A stretch of 64,000 bases of DNA from Bog-473 sp963850095 (lineage in GTDB: Bacteria > Actinomycetota > Acidimicrobiia > Acidimicrobiales > RAAP-2). Under the pieces are notes generated by a model, which did no database searches, was not told the DNA's origin, and worked only from the letters and a program-made list of their open reading frames with translations. The translations under genes were made by a program, and so were the position numbers. Each line of letters begins with the position of its first letter. Positions within the stretch are counted from its first letter, which is position 1. Below are positions 16,470 through 25,554 of the stretch, piece by piece. The stretch is from assembly GCA_963850095.1 (NCBI GenBank), contig CAWKJX010000004.1, positions 310,001-374,000 of the forward strand, written 5' to 3'.

Positions 16470-17757
16470 GCGCGACCGGGCCTCCGTCCCCACCATCCTC
16501 CACGTCGACATGGACGCGTTCTTCGCGTCGGTCGAGGTGCTCGACGACCCGTCGCTGGCGGGGAAGCCGGTCATCGTCGGCGGGGCCGGGGCGCGGGGCG
16601 TGGTGGCATCGTGCACCTACGAGGCGCGCGTCTACGGGGTGCATTCGGCCATGCCGTCGGTGCGGGCGCGCCAGCTCTGCCCCGACGCCGTCTTCCTGGC
16701 GGGACGCCACGGCCGCTACGCCGAGGTGAGCGCCGAGCTGCACCGGATTCTGCGCGATGTGACCCCGATGGTGGAGCCCATCGGGCTCGACGAGGCCTTC
16801 GTGGACGTCGCCGGCGCAGTGCGCCTGCTCGGGCCGCCCGAGGTCATCGCCCGGGGCGTGCGCGGCCGCGTGCGCGACGAGCTGCAGCTCGACTGCGCCG
16901 TCGGCGTGGGGCGTTCCAAAATGATCGCCAAATTGGCCTCGCGGGCGGCCAAGCCGCGGGCGACGCGGGCCGGGCTCGAGCCGGGTCCGGGCGTCCTCCT
17001 GGTGGCGCCCGAAGAGGAGCTGGCCTTCCTGCACGGCCATGACGTCGAGGCGCTCTGGGGCGTCGGCCCGGCCACGGCCAAGCGCCTGCGCGACCTCGGG
17101 GTGCAGACGGTGGGCGATCTGGCCACGCTGCCGCTCGACACGGTGACGCGCCGCCTGGGCAAGGCGAGCGGGGCCCACCTGGCCGCCCTGGCCCGCGGGG
17201 AGGACCCCGACCCGGTCCGGCCGGACCGCCCGACCAAGTCGATCGGGCACGAGGAGACGTTCAGCCAGGACCTGGTCGACCCGCACGAGCTGGAACGCCA
17301 CGTGCTGCGCATGTCCGAGTCGGTGGCCACCATGCTGCGCGGCACGTCGACGGCGGCGCGGACGATCACGGTCAAGGTGAAGTTCAAGGACCTGTCGCTG
17401 CAGACGCGCTCGCACACGCTCGGGCGCGCCATCGTCACGGGCGGGGCCATCGGGCAGGTGGCGTCGGCCCTGCTGGCCGGCATCGACCCGGGGGAGGGCA
17501 TCCGGTTGATCGGTGTGTCGGCCTCGGGGCTGACCGTGGGCGGCGCCGACCAGCTCTCCTTCGACCTCGGCGACGGCCTCGAATCCTCGAACGAGAGCGC
17601 CATGGCACGCGAGCAGTCGTGGCACGACGTGACGGCCGCCGTCGATGCCATCCGCACCCGGTTCGGCCGGTCCTCGGTGGGCTCGGCCGCCATGGTGACC
17701 GAGGACGGCGTGCAGGTGCCGGCTAGGCGCGACGCCCCGTGGGGTCCGGACGAGTAG
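16462..17757 (+). CDS. dinB: DNA polymerase IV (Y-family, translesion)
   Basis: A 431-residue Y-family polymerase. Catalytic acidic residues in HVDMDAFFASVE (near residue 17) and GLDEAFVDV (near 110); the steric-gate region follows DAFFASVE; helix-hairpin-helix in LWGVGPATAKRL; little-finger domain in the last third. No proofreading domain and no obvious beta-clamp peptide (QLSFDL at about residue 373 is a good candidate). The GTG start overlaps the PIG-L gene. No SOS box directly precedes it, so any SOS control must come from the LysM promoter upstream. Its 3' end overlaps the opposing DUF2332 gene by 35 bases. Confidence 0.95.
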   Translation: MAERDRASVPTILHVDMDAFFASVEVLDDPSLAGKPVIVGGAGARGVVASCTYEARVYGVHSAMPSVRARQLCPDAVFLAGRHGRYAEVSAELHRILRDVTPMVEPIGLDEAFVDVAGAVRLLGPPEVIARGVRGRVRDELQLDCAVGVGRSKMIAKLASRAAKPRATRAGLEPGPGVLLVAPEEELAFLHGHDVEALWGVGPATAKRLRDLGVQTVGDLATLPLDTVTRRLGKASGAHLAALARGEDPDPVRPDRPTKSIGHEETFSQDLVDPHELERHVLRMSESVATMLRGTSTAARTITVKVKFKDLSLQTRSHTLGRAIVTGGAIGQVASALLAGIDPGEGIRLIGVSASGLTVGGADQLSFDLGDGLESSNESAMAREQSWHDVTAAVDAIRTRFGRSSVGSAAMVTEDGVQVPARRDAPWGPDE

Positions 17758-18874
17758 GCCACCAGCGGATCCAGTAGCCGTGCGGGTGGGTGTCGGCCAG
17801 GCGGACGGGTTCGGCTCCGCCCGGGCCGATGTGGACGAGCGCGGTGGCGAGGTCGGGCCCGTCGCGCGGGACGGGTGACGGCGGCGTGGGCAGGCCGGGC
17901 GTCTCGAAGGGGGTCTCGCAGTAGAGGTGATGCACGGGCCGGGTGGCCTCGAGGGCGCGCACCTGGCTGACGAGGGCGCGTTGCTGCGCCTCGTCGAGGT
18001 AGGCGGCCACCCAGGAGTGGAAGACGACGAGCGGATGGTGGCCGGCGATGGAGGAGGCGACGCGGGGCAGGTCGCCCACCATGTCGCCGCGCTCGAGGCG
18101 GGGCGGATGGGGCGAGGCGCGCACGTTGTCGAGCGCGGCGCGCAGGCGTCCGAACCGCGCCGGGTTGTCGGGCCACTGGCAGGCCAGCAGCCAGCGCGCC
18201 GCGTCCTCGGAGAACGCGTCGATGGGGGAGAGGTCGAGGCCGACGCGCTCGGCCATGGTGGGCAGACGGAGCTCGGGCAGGCCGGCGACGTCGTCGCGGG
18301 CTTCGCACTCGAGCGTCACCGCCGAGCCGGGCATTCCGGCGGCGAGCCGGCCGTCGCCGCGCCGGGACAGGTAGGTGTAGGCGTAGTCGTCGAAGAGGAG
18401 GTTGAGCCCGGCCGAGGTCCCGAGGTCGAGCAGGGAGAGCGGTTCGGACCAATCGTGGCGCGCCGCGACGTGGCAGAGCCCGGGCAGCAGGCTGGTGCAG
18501 CGGCCGACCTCGTTGGTCTGCGTGGCGCGCCGGGCGATGAGCGCCGCCAGCTCGCCGCGGTGGGCCCGGCAGAAGTCGGCGAAGTCGGTGGCGGCGTCGC
18601 TCGACGAGGCCGGGGTGGGCCCGAGGACCTCGGCCACGGTGTCGTAGTGCGCGGCCAGCGGGTGCGCCACGCCCGAGAGAAGCAGGTAGTGCACCGCCGC
18701 CAGCAGCAGGAGCGGGCGGCGCTGGGGGAGCGGCGCGCCCTCGAGCAGCGAGAGGACTTCGGGGTCGTCCGCCACGGCACGGCAGATGGCCGGGTAGGTG
18801 GTGCCGCCGTCACGCTCGACGACGGTGGCGAAGCCCCGGAAGTGGTCCGGGAGGGGCGCGTCGACCAGGGGCAC
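17723..18874 (-). CDS. DUF2332 family protein
   Basis: A 383-residue protein of the uncharacterised DUF2332 family. Recognisable parts are YPAICRAVADDPEVLSLL, a SLLPGLCHVAARH segment, LLDLGTSAGLNLLFDDYAY (a Rossmann/SAM-like glycine loop), and a C-terminal half with VFHSWVAAYLDEAQQRAL. The glycine loop suggests a methyltransferase-like fold, but the catalytic role is unknown. GTG start four bases after the sortase gene, implying one transcript with it. Confidence 0.82.
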   Translation of the reverse strand: MPLVDAPLPDHFRGFATVVERDGGTTYPAICRAVADDPEVLSLLEGAPLPQRRPLLLLAAVHYLLLSGVAHPLAAHYDTVAEVLGPTPASSSDAATDFADFCRAHRGELAALIARRATQTNEVGRCTSLLPGLCHVAARHDWSEPLSLLDLGTSAGLNLLFDDYAYTYLSRRGDGRLAAGMPGSAVTLECEARDDVAGLPELRLPTMAERVGLDLSPIDAFSEDAARWLLACQWPDNPARFGRLRAALDNVRASPHPPRLERGDMVGDLPRVASSIAGHHPLVVFHSWVAAYLDEAQQRALVSQVRALEATRPVHHLYCETPFETPGLPTPPSPVPRDGPDLATALVHIGPGGAEPVRLADTHPHGYWIRWWPTRPDPTGRRA

Positions 18875-18878
18875 CGGC

Positions 18879-19877
18879 TCAGTAACTGGCCGGCAGGAGC
18901 GGGCTGACGGCGCCGAAGAAGAGGTAGAGGAGCACCAGGATGCCGCCCGTGCCGACGATCCAGGCCAGCCAGCGCTGGCGGCGGAAGTGGCGACCGGCGA
19001 GCAGGGTGAGCGCTCCGAGGGCGAGGGCGACGATGCCCCAGACCAGCGCCTCGGTCAGGTCGACGCTGTTGTTGCCCCCCAGCTGTTCGCTCTTCGGCGC
19101 GGCATGGCGCGTGGCGGTGCGCACCGCGGGCAGCCCCGAGTTCGGGAAGAGCTGGGAGTGGGTCAGCTTGGCCTGGACGACCAGCCGGGTGGAGGCGCTG
19201 AAGCGTGGATTGCAGGTGGTGAGCGTGAGCCAGTTGGCCGACACGTTGTCGATGACCTGGGAGTCGTTCGGCGAGATGACGAAGCTGCGGAAGGCGTCGT
19301 AGACGAAGATGCCCTGCAGCGTCGTCAGGACGATGGGGTCACCGGGCTTGACCGAGTCGAGGTTGTAGAAGGGATGCCCGTACGTCGTGCGGTGGCCGGC
19401 GATGCCGACGTTGCCGGCCTGACCCGGCAGCGGTGTGCCGGTGTAGTGCCCGGGCCCCTTGCGCAGATCCGGTGTGTTGGTGCCCTCCACGAGGATTTGG
19501 TTGACGCCGATGACCGGGATGGTGATTTGGCCCACGGGTTCCCCTTCGGGCGGTGCCGCCGTGGTTGCCGCGGTGACGGGTGGTCCCGTCGGCAACTTGT
19601 CGAGGGCGGCCGCCTCGGCCAGCGCGTGGCGGACCTCCTGCTCGTTGGTCTGCCCGATGAGGCTGGAGCGCAACTGCGACTGGGTGTGCGCCTCCTGTAT
19701 CGACGTGCCCCAGACCTGATAGGCGGTGAAGAGCAGGACGAGCACGCCCAGGCCGACGAGGATGCGGCCGGTGAGGTCGAGGACCCGGCGGCCCCGGCTC
19801 ATCGGCCGCGGCGATTGCTCGTGGGATTCCTCGGTCCCGGTGGCCGGAGTCGCCTCGGCCGCCGCCTGCGTCGTCAC
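18879..19877 (-). CDS. Sortase (class E-like)
   Basis: A 332-residue membrane transpeptidase that links secreted proteins to the cell wall. N-terminal membrane helix at about residues 35-57, catalytic domain at about 115-265 with His in VGIAGHRTTYGHPF, Cys in LTLTTCNPRF and Arg a few residues later (ASTRLVV). Two further C-terminal helices (VWGIVALALGALTLLAG and WIVGTGGILVLLYLFFG) give an extended tail. The TLTTCNP motif is usual for actinobacterial class E. No protein in this window carries an obvious LPXTG or LAXTG signal. It follows the L,D-transpeptidase gene by 34 bases. Confidence 0.88.
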   Translation of the reverse strand: MTTQAAAEATPATGTEESHEQSPRPMSRGRRVLDLTGRILVGLGVLVLLFTAYQVWGTSIQEAHTQSQLRSSLIGQTNEQEVRHALAEAAALDKLPTGPPVTAATTAAPPEGEPVGQITIPVIGVNQILVEGTNTPDLRKGPGHYTGTPLPGQAGNVGIAGHRTTYGHPFYNLDSVKPGDPIVLTTLQGIFVYDAFRSFVISPNDSQVIDNVSANWLTLTTCNPRFSASTRLVVQAKLTHSQLFPNSGLPAVRTATRHAAPKSEQLGGNNSVDLTEALVWGIVALALGALTLLAGRHFRRQRWLAWIVGTGGILVLLYLFFGAVSPLLPASY

Positions 19878-19911
19878 TGCCGCTGCCGTGCCGTCGGGCG
19901 GTCCGGGTCCG

Positions 19912-21042
19912 CTATCCCTCGACGGTGACCAGGGTGCCCAGCGGCGTGTAGGGGTACACGACCTCGGCGTTGGCCGGGGGCATTTCGACGCAGCCGTCGC
20001 TCTGCGGGAAGCCGTAGGAGCCCCGTACGAAGCCGTGCAGCGCGTCGCCGCCGTTGAAGTAGCTGACCCACGGGATGCCGGGGTCGACGTAGTGGGACCC
20101 GTCGGGGTTGGTCCCGCTCATCGTCGTCACGGTGTAGCGGGCGTAGACCGGGAAGGTGCCGTCGGCCGTCGGCGCCCCGGGCACGCCCGTGTTGGCCAGC
20201 GTGCTGTACGCCTCGGCGCCGTTGGAGAACACGGTGGCCGTCTCCGGGAGCGCCTTGTTGACGATCACGAAGTTGTAGGCGTTGGCGTCCCCGTGGCCAC
20301 TCTGGACGTCGGCCAGCAGGTCGGTCCACACGGCGGCACCGGCCAGCCCGTCGACCCTGAGGCCGTTCTGGTCCTCGAAGTTCATGACGGCGCCGGTGGT
20401 GATGACGTTGGACTGGCCCGGTGACCACAGTGAGGTGAGCGAGCCGGGCAGGTCGGTCCAGCGCCACGAGAACGTGCCCAACTGGTCGTTGCCTTCCTGT
20501 GTCGGCGAGGTCAGCGGCGCGGCCGGGGTGAACGACAGCGGCAGGTAGCCGAGCTCGGCCAGGAGCTGCTGGAGGCGGAGCGTCGAGCCGGGCGCGACGG
20601 TGAACGAGGAGGTGATGGTCTTGGCCAGGTGCTGTCCGCCCGAGCTGACCATGCCACTCGACCCGCCGGGAACGGTGATCGTCTCGGTGGCGCCGGGCAC
20701 GAGCGGACCGGTCGCCTGGTACTGGAGCAGCGACGGCGACAGCACGGCCCAGCTCCCGGCGACCGGTGGGTCCAGGGTCGGCATGGGGGCGTTGGGCGCC
20801 AGGTCGGTCGAGAACTGCACCGAAATGGTGGAGCCGGCCGCGACGCTCGAGCCCGTGGGCGACATGGACACCACCTTGAGGGCGGGCGGCGGGGCGGTCG
20901 GGCTGGCCGAGGCGGGGGAGAACCGCACGTGGACGGCCACCACGAGCCCGGCCGCGGCGACCACGAGCGCGACCACGCAGATGGTGGGGATCACCCACCA
21001 CCGCCTGCCGTTTGCTTGCCGCACGTGTCCACCCTGGGCCAT
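19912..21042 (-). CDS. L,D-transpeptidase with Ig-like domain
   Basis: A 376-residue peptidoglycan 3-3 crosslinking enzyme. Membrane anchor at about residues 18-40, an Ig-like domain at about 50-150 (KVVSMSPTGSSVAAGSTISVQFS), a bridging part with LRLQQLLAELGYLPL (peptidoglycan-binding-like) and a C-terminal YkuD domain. The catalytic motif runs from the His of LHGFVRG to the Ser and Cys of SDGCVEMPPANA. It heads an operon with the sortase and DUF2332 genes, all acting at or near the envelope. A -10 box lies ten bases before the ATG. Confidence 0.9.
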   Translation of the reverse strand: MAQGGHVRQANGRRWWVIPTICVVALVVAAAGLVVAVHVRFSPASASPTAPPPALKVVSMSPTGSSVAAGSTISVQFSTDLAPNAPMPTLDPPVAGSWAVLSPSLLQYQATGPLVPGATETITVPGGSSGMVSSGGQHLAKTITSSFTVAPGSTLRLQQLLAELGYLPLSFTPAAPLTSPTQEGNDQLGTFSWRWTDLPGSLTSLWSPGQSNVITTGAVMNFEDQNGLRVDGLAGAAVWTDLLADVQSGHGDANAYNFVIVNKALPETATVFSNGAEAYSTLANTGVPGAPTADGTFPVYARYTVTTMSGTNPDGSHYVDPGIPWVSYFNGGDALHGFVRGSYGFPQSDGCVEMPPANAEVVYPYTPLGTLVTVEG

Positions 21043-21052
21043 GGCAGGGAGG

Positions 21053-21058
21053 ATTCTA
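21053..21058 (-). promoter_or_regulatory. -10 box (TAGAAT) of the L,D-transpeptidase operon
   Basis: On the minus strand TAGAAT ends ten bases before the ATG, so the 5' leader can be only a few bases. Confidence 0.5.
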
Positions 21059-21088
21059 CCGGGACCACCCTGGTTGTGGGGTTAGGGT

Positions 21089-23448
21089 CTAAAGACCCAA
21101 TTCGCGCTCGAGGGCGGCGGTCACCACGCCCAGCCGACCGGATTCGGTGACTTTGGACCCGTTCGACTCACGCACGTAGAAGGCATCAACCACCATTTCA
21201 CCGAGCGTGGAGACCCGGGCCGAGACGACGTCGAGGTCGGCGTCGAAGAGGGCCCGGGTGATCCGGTGCAGGAAGCCGATTTCGTCGGGCGCCCGCACCT
21301 CGAGCACCGTGGCCGTGGCCGAGGCCTCGTTGTCGACGGTGACGTCACTCCCCGGGAGGTGGGCGGCGGACTGCCGGCGCAACGGGTAGACGCGCTCGCG
21401 CTCGGACAGGCGCTCGGCCAGGGCGAGGCGGTCGGAGAGCACGGCGGTCAGGTCCTCGCGCAGCTTGGCCGTGTCCGGCCAGGTGCCCCGGGCCACCTCG
21501 ACGGTGAAGACCTCGACGGCCACCCCGTCCACGCCGCCCACGTTGGCCGCCCGCACGTCCATGCCGTTGAGGGCGAGGGCGCCGGCGACCGAGGAGAAGA
21601 GGCCGCGCCGGTCGGGCGCGGCGACGACGACCTGGGGTGGCCGCAGCGACACCGACGGCAGGCCGGTCTGGCGCACCTCGTCGATCAGGTCCCCATAGGC
21701 GGTCGGGATCGGGTCCGGTCCCACCGGTGTGGCGGCTCGCCCTGCAGCAGCTTGTCCGCCCGCTCGACCAGGTCGGCCACGAGGCCGGCCTTCCAGGCGC
21801 CCCAGGCGGATGGGCCGGTGGCGCGGCTGTCGGCCTCGGTCAGCGCGGCGAGCAGGTGCAGCGTGAGGCGGTTGCCGGCGGCGGCGGCCACGCGGGCGAC
21901 GGTGGCGGGGTCGTCGAGGTCGCGGCGCGTCGCCGTGTCGGGCAGCAGGAGGTGGTAGCGCACCAGGTCGACCAGGACCTCGACGTCGGCCGGCGAGAAG
22001 CCCATGCGGGTGCCGATGCGGCCCACCACCTCGATCCCCACCTCGGTGTGGTCGCCCGGGAAGCCCTTGCCGATGTCGTGGAGCAGGGCGCCCACCAGAA
22101 GGAGGTCGGGTCGCTCGACCCGATCGGTCAGCTCGGCGGCCAGCGCGGCGGCCTCGAGCAGATGCCGATCGACGGTGAAGCGGTGGTAGGCGTTGCGCTG
22201 CGGCTTGTTCCGCACGGCCGCCCACTCCGGGATCAGGCGCACCAGGAGGCCGTGCTGGTCGAGCGACTCGATTTTGTCGACGGCGGGCGGGCCGAGGCCC
22301 AGCAGGGCCACCAGTGCCCGGCGGGTCTCGGGCGCCCACGGGTCGGACGGCGCCGGCATGCGGTCGGCCAGGCGGTGCAGCGACCCCTTGGCGATGGGCC
22401 GATCGCGCTCGGCGGCCGTGAAGGCCAGCCGCAGGGGCAGCGACGCGTCCGTCGAGACGGGTGCCTCCGGCGTGAGGGCGATTTCGCCGTCCACCTCGAC
22501 CATGTCGGACCCCAGCTCGGTCGTCGCGTGGTCCTTGGGCGCGGTGTCCGGCGCGTGCCGGCGGAACCGGCGCCGGGGCGGCGGCGTGGGATCCCACAGG
22601 CGTCTGCGCCGCCACACGTCGTCGCTCACCCAGGCGATCTGGCGGCCGGCGGTGGACACCGCGCCCATGAGGTCGTCGGCGTCGGGGAACCCGAGCGCGT
22701 CGGCCACCTGGTCCTGGTCCTGCAGCAGCAGCTTGTCGTGCTCGCGCCCCGCCATGCGGTGGAGCTCGACGCGGATGGTGGTCAAGAGCGAGGTGGCGCC
22801 CTCGAGGGAGGTCAGATCGGCGTAGTCGGGCAGCTCGGGCGCGTACTCGGAGATGGCGCGCAGCACGCTGACGTCGCGCAGGCCGCCGTGGCTCTCCTTG
22901 AGGTCGGGCTCGAGGAGGAAGGCGACGTCGCCCGCGGCAGCCCGGCGCTGGGCCATCTGCGCTTCGAGGAGCGGCAGGTACTTGGTCCCGAGCTTGTCGC
23001 GCCACGCCGTGCGGGCCCGCTCGAGCAGCGGGTCCGCGATGCGGGACTCGCCCCAGACCAGACGCGCGTCGAGGAGGCCGAGGGCGACGCGCACGTCGTC
23101 GGCCGCGGCCGTCAGCACCTCGGCGGGCCGCCGCACCGAGTGGTCCAGGTGGACACCCTCGTCCCATACCGGGTACCAGATACCGTCGGCCACCGCCTTG
23201 ATGTCGCGATGGCCATTGTGGACGAGCACGACATCGAGGTCGCTGTAGGGGCACAGCGACCGCCGCCCGTAGCCCCCCACGGCCACCAGGGCCAGGTGCC
23301 GCCGGGCGTCCCCGGCGGCGCGGTCGGCCAGGTCGGAGAGCCATTCGTCGGCCTCGGCCGAGTAGCGGCGGCAGAATTCCTCGCCCATCAGGCCCTTCTC
23401 GGCCAGCAGCCGGCTACGCCGTTTGCGTAGTGACGCTTCGGCGGCCAT
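21089..23448 (-). CDS. glnD: PII uridylyltransferase/uridylyl-removing enzyme, one frameshift
   Basis: Nitrogen sensor that uridylylates or deuridylylates (in actinobacteria, adenylylates) PII. Nucleotidyltransferase motif VAVGGYGRRSLCPYSDLDVV, GlnD-type ESHGGLRD, HD domain LLHDIGKGFPGDHTEVG, and two ACT domains in the last 200 residues (QVVVAAPDRRGLFSSVAGAL and VLEVRAPDEIGFLHRITRAL). The frame changes near 21715-21745, between the HD and ACT parts: the first frame ends MGT*, the second continues PVGPDPIPTAYGDLIDEVR. The corrected product is about 785 residues, a normal length. The neighbours are not the usual amt-glnB, so it stands alone. Confidence 0.9.
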
Positions 23449-23454
23449 GGCGGG

Positions 23455-23464
23455 AACGTAGCAT
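23455..23464. promoter_or_regulatory. Overlapping divergent -10 boxes for glnD and a small membrane protein
   Basis: On the minus strand TACGTT (23460-23455) ends six bases before the glnD ATG. On the plus strand TAGCAT (23459-23464) ends seven bases before the GTG of the small membrane protein. The two boxes share the central TA. Confidence 0.5.
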
Positions 23465-23471
23465 TGGGTCC

Positions 23472-23681
23472 GTGAGCAAAGAGGTAAGCAGTCGCGAGGG
23501 AAAGACGCCGATGACCTTCACCCATGCGGTGGCCATGACGGCCGTCGGCGTGGTCGGGATCATCGTGGCGTTCTGGATCCTCTCCAGCCTTCTGGGCGTC
23601 ATCTGGTTCTTCGTCAAGATCGCGGCAATCGTCGCCCTGATCGCCGGCGTGTTCTGGGTGGTCTCCCGGATGCGCCGCTAA
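23472..23681 (+). CDS. Small two-helix membrane protein, unknown
   Basis: A 69-residue protein dominated by two hydrophobic stretches (AMTAVGVVGIIVAFWILSSL and IWFFVKIAAIVALIAGVFWV) with a basic C-terminus (RMRR). The GTG is chosen because TAGCAT sits seven bases upstream; an ATG 13 codons later is possible. No family recognised. It is divergent from glnD and followed by a stem-loop. Confidence 0.6.
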   Translation: MSKEVSSREGKTPMTFTHAVAMTAVGVVGIIVAFWILSSLLGVIWFFVKIAAIVALIAGVFWVVSRMRR

Positions 23682-23702
23682 CTGCAACTGGCAGGAGCGA
23701 GG

Positions 23703-23722
23703 CGCGGCCCCCAGGGGCCGCG
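23703..23722 (+). terminator. GC-rich stem-loop after the small membrane protein gene
   Basis: CGCGGCCC and GGGCCGCG pair perfectly around a four-base loop, 21 bases after the stop. There is no T-run, which is common in high-GC actinobacteria, so the terminator role is a guess. Confidence 0.4.
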
Positions 23723-23811
23723 GCCCTGACAAGTTCCGCACAAGTCTGGGGCTTAGGGAAGGCTGGGCGGCCAGCCCGGACTAAACTGTCCAGGTTCCCG
23801 TGTCTCGGCAC

Positions 23812-23883
23812 GGCGGCGTGGCCGAGTGGTTTAGGCAGGGGCCTGCAAAGCCCCCTACGGTGGTTCAATTCCACCCGCCGCCT
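23812..23883 (+). tRNA. tRNA-Cys (anticodon GCA)
   Basis: A 72-base cloverleaf: acceptor GGCGGCG/CGCCGCC with discriminator U (Cys identity), anticodon stem GGGGC/GCCCC around loop CTGCAAA (anticodon GCA), T-arm GGTTCAATTCC. No encoded CCA end. Confidence 0.95.
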
Positions 23884-24093
23884 CGAGGAGGCGTTGGCGA
23901 TGGGTTCCCGTGTACCGGGTAGGTGCACGCCCTTCGGCCGCTTCGTGCGATGCGTTCGTGGTGCCACGGCACCGCCGCGTCGTAGTTGGCTCCGCCTGGG
24001 CGGCCGTCCCGGGTGGCGGAGATCACGTCGCCACTTCGGCCCCGTGCCCCATGCGGACTGGTAAGTGAACGCGGAGCGTGTTGGAGTTGCCAC

Positions 24094-24636
24094 ATGGGTG
24101 CGCGCCTCCTCGTCCTCGTGACCGGACTGCCCGGGACAGGCAAATCGACGATGGCCGAGGCGGCCGCTCGTGCGTTGGGGGCACCGGTACTCGGCCACGA
24201 CTGGGCCATGAGCGGGCTGCGTCCGTTTCGGGAGATGGAACAGGCGCTCGACTCCCTGGGCTTCGCCGGTCGACGGGCCGTGGGGTGGTCGATCCTGTGG
24301 GCGCTGGCCCGGGAACAACTCCGGCTCGGCTCCTCGGTGGTGCTCGACGGTGTGGCGCGCCAGCCCGAGGTCGACCGCACCCGTGAGGTCGCCGCGGAAG
24401 AACAGGTCGAGTGCCGCGTGCTCGTGACGGACTGCGCGGACGCGGAGCTGCACCGCTCACGGGTGGAAGGACGCCGCCGGGGCATTCCGGACTGGTACGA
24501 GCTCGATTGGGATCATGTCGCCCAGGCCCGCGCCTCGTGGCAGGCACCATCGGGCGTGGACCTGGTGCTGCCGGCGACGGACCCTTTGGAAGTGAACGCC
24601 GAGCGCGTCCGAAACGCCCTAGGGACAGGTCAGTGA
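24094..24636 (+). CDS. P-loop kinase-like ATP-binding protein (AAA_33)
   Basis: A 180-residue small nucleotide-binding protein. Walker A is GLPGTGKST at residues about 10-18; a Walker B-like VVLDGVAR follows at about 87; a lid region RVEGRRRGIPDWYELDW is rich in Arg. This is the AAA_33/zeta-like kinase family, which phosphorylates small molecules (gluconate kinase, chloramphenicol phosphotransferase relatives); substrate unknown. The start is the ATG before GARLLVLVTG because the P-loop normally begins within ten residues. Converges on pstB. Confidence 0.78.
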   Translation: MGARLLVLVTGLPGTGKSTMAEAAARALGAPVLGHDWAMSGLRPFREMEQALDSLGFAGRRAVGWSILWALAREQLRLGSSVVLDGVARQPEVDRTREVAAEEQVECRVLVTDCADAELHRSRVEGRRRGIPDWYELDWDHVAQARASWQAPSGVDLVLPATDPLEVNAERVRNALGTGQ

Positions 24637-24724
24637 TCCAGGCGCTCTCTGAGGCGTCGAGGCGAGCCGGCTGTGCGCCCGGGCAGAGGTTCAGCTTCCG
24701 GACACCCGGGGGCGGGCGCCGGCT

Positions 24725-25554
24725 CTATCCGATTTGGCCGGTGACGTAGGCCTTGGTGCGCGGGTCGGCGGGGGACTCGAAGATCTCGGCCGTAGGTCCC
24801 GACTCCACCAGCTGACCGAACCCCTCGTCGCTCGGGAGGAACACCGCGGTGCGATCGGCGATCCGGGTGGCTTGAAACAGGTTGTGCGTGACCAGAGCCA
24901 CTGTGATGTGGGAGGAGAGCTCGACGATGAGGACGCTCGATCAGGGCGGTCGAATGGGGGTCGAGAGACGAGCAGGGCTCGTCGAGCAGAAGCACCTCGG
25001 GCTCGACGGCCAGGGCGCGGGCGATGCACAGGCGCTGCTGCTCACCGCCGGAGAGGCTGCACGGCGGCCGCCTTGAGCCGGTGCTTGACGCTGTCCCACA
25101 ACGCAGCCTGGCGCAGTGCGGCCTCGCCCGCCTCCAGGAGGAAGGCGCGCTTGCGCACGCCGTTCATGCGCAGACCGGCCACGACGTTGTCGAAGATGCT
25201 CATGGTGGGAAAGGGATTAGGCCGCTGGAAGACCATGCCGACCCTCGTCCGCACCAGTTCGGGTTGGGTGTCGCGGTCGTAGACGTTCAGGTCGCCCACC
25301 CGGATGACACCGCTGACCCGGCCCGTGGTGTGGTCGTGCAGCCGGTTGATGGAGCGCAGGATGGTGGTCTTCCCGCACCCCGACGGGCCGAGGAGCGCGG
25401 TGACGGTGTTCTTGGGCATGTCGAGGCAGACGTCCTGCACGGCCACCTGCTTGGCGTTCTCCACCCTGCCGTAGGTCACCGTCACGTGCTCGAGGGTGAC
25501 GCCGTTCTCCGTGGTGGCGGGCGCCACCGGAGTGGCGGTCGGGCTACCTGGCAT
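24725..25554 (-). CDS. pstB: Phosphate ABC transporter ATP-binding protein, two frameshifts
   Basis: Energises high-affinity phosphate uptake. Visible parts in order are Walker A GPSGCGKTT, Q-loop VFQRPNPFPTM, signature LSGGEQQRLCIARAL, Walker B LLLDEPCSSLDP, H-loop VALVTHNLFQAT and the C-terminal RTKAYVTGQIG, which ends at a TAG. These lie in three frames: shifts fall near 25065-25075, just before LSGGE, and near 24938-24945, after STALIE. Every expected motif is present, so two artefactual indels are far likelier than decay. The start overlaps the pstA stop by 11 bases. Confidence 0.88.
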
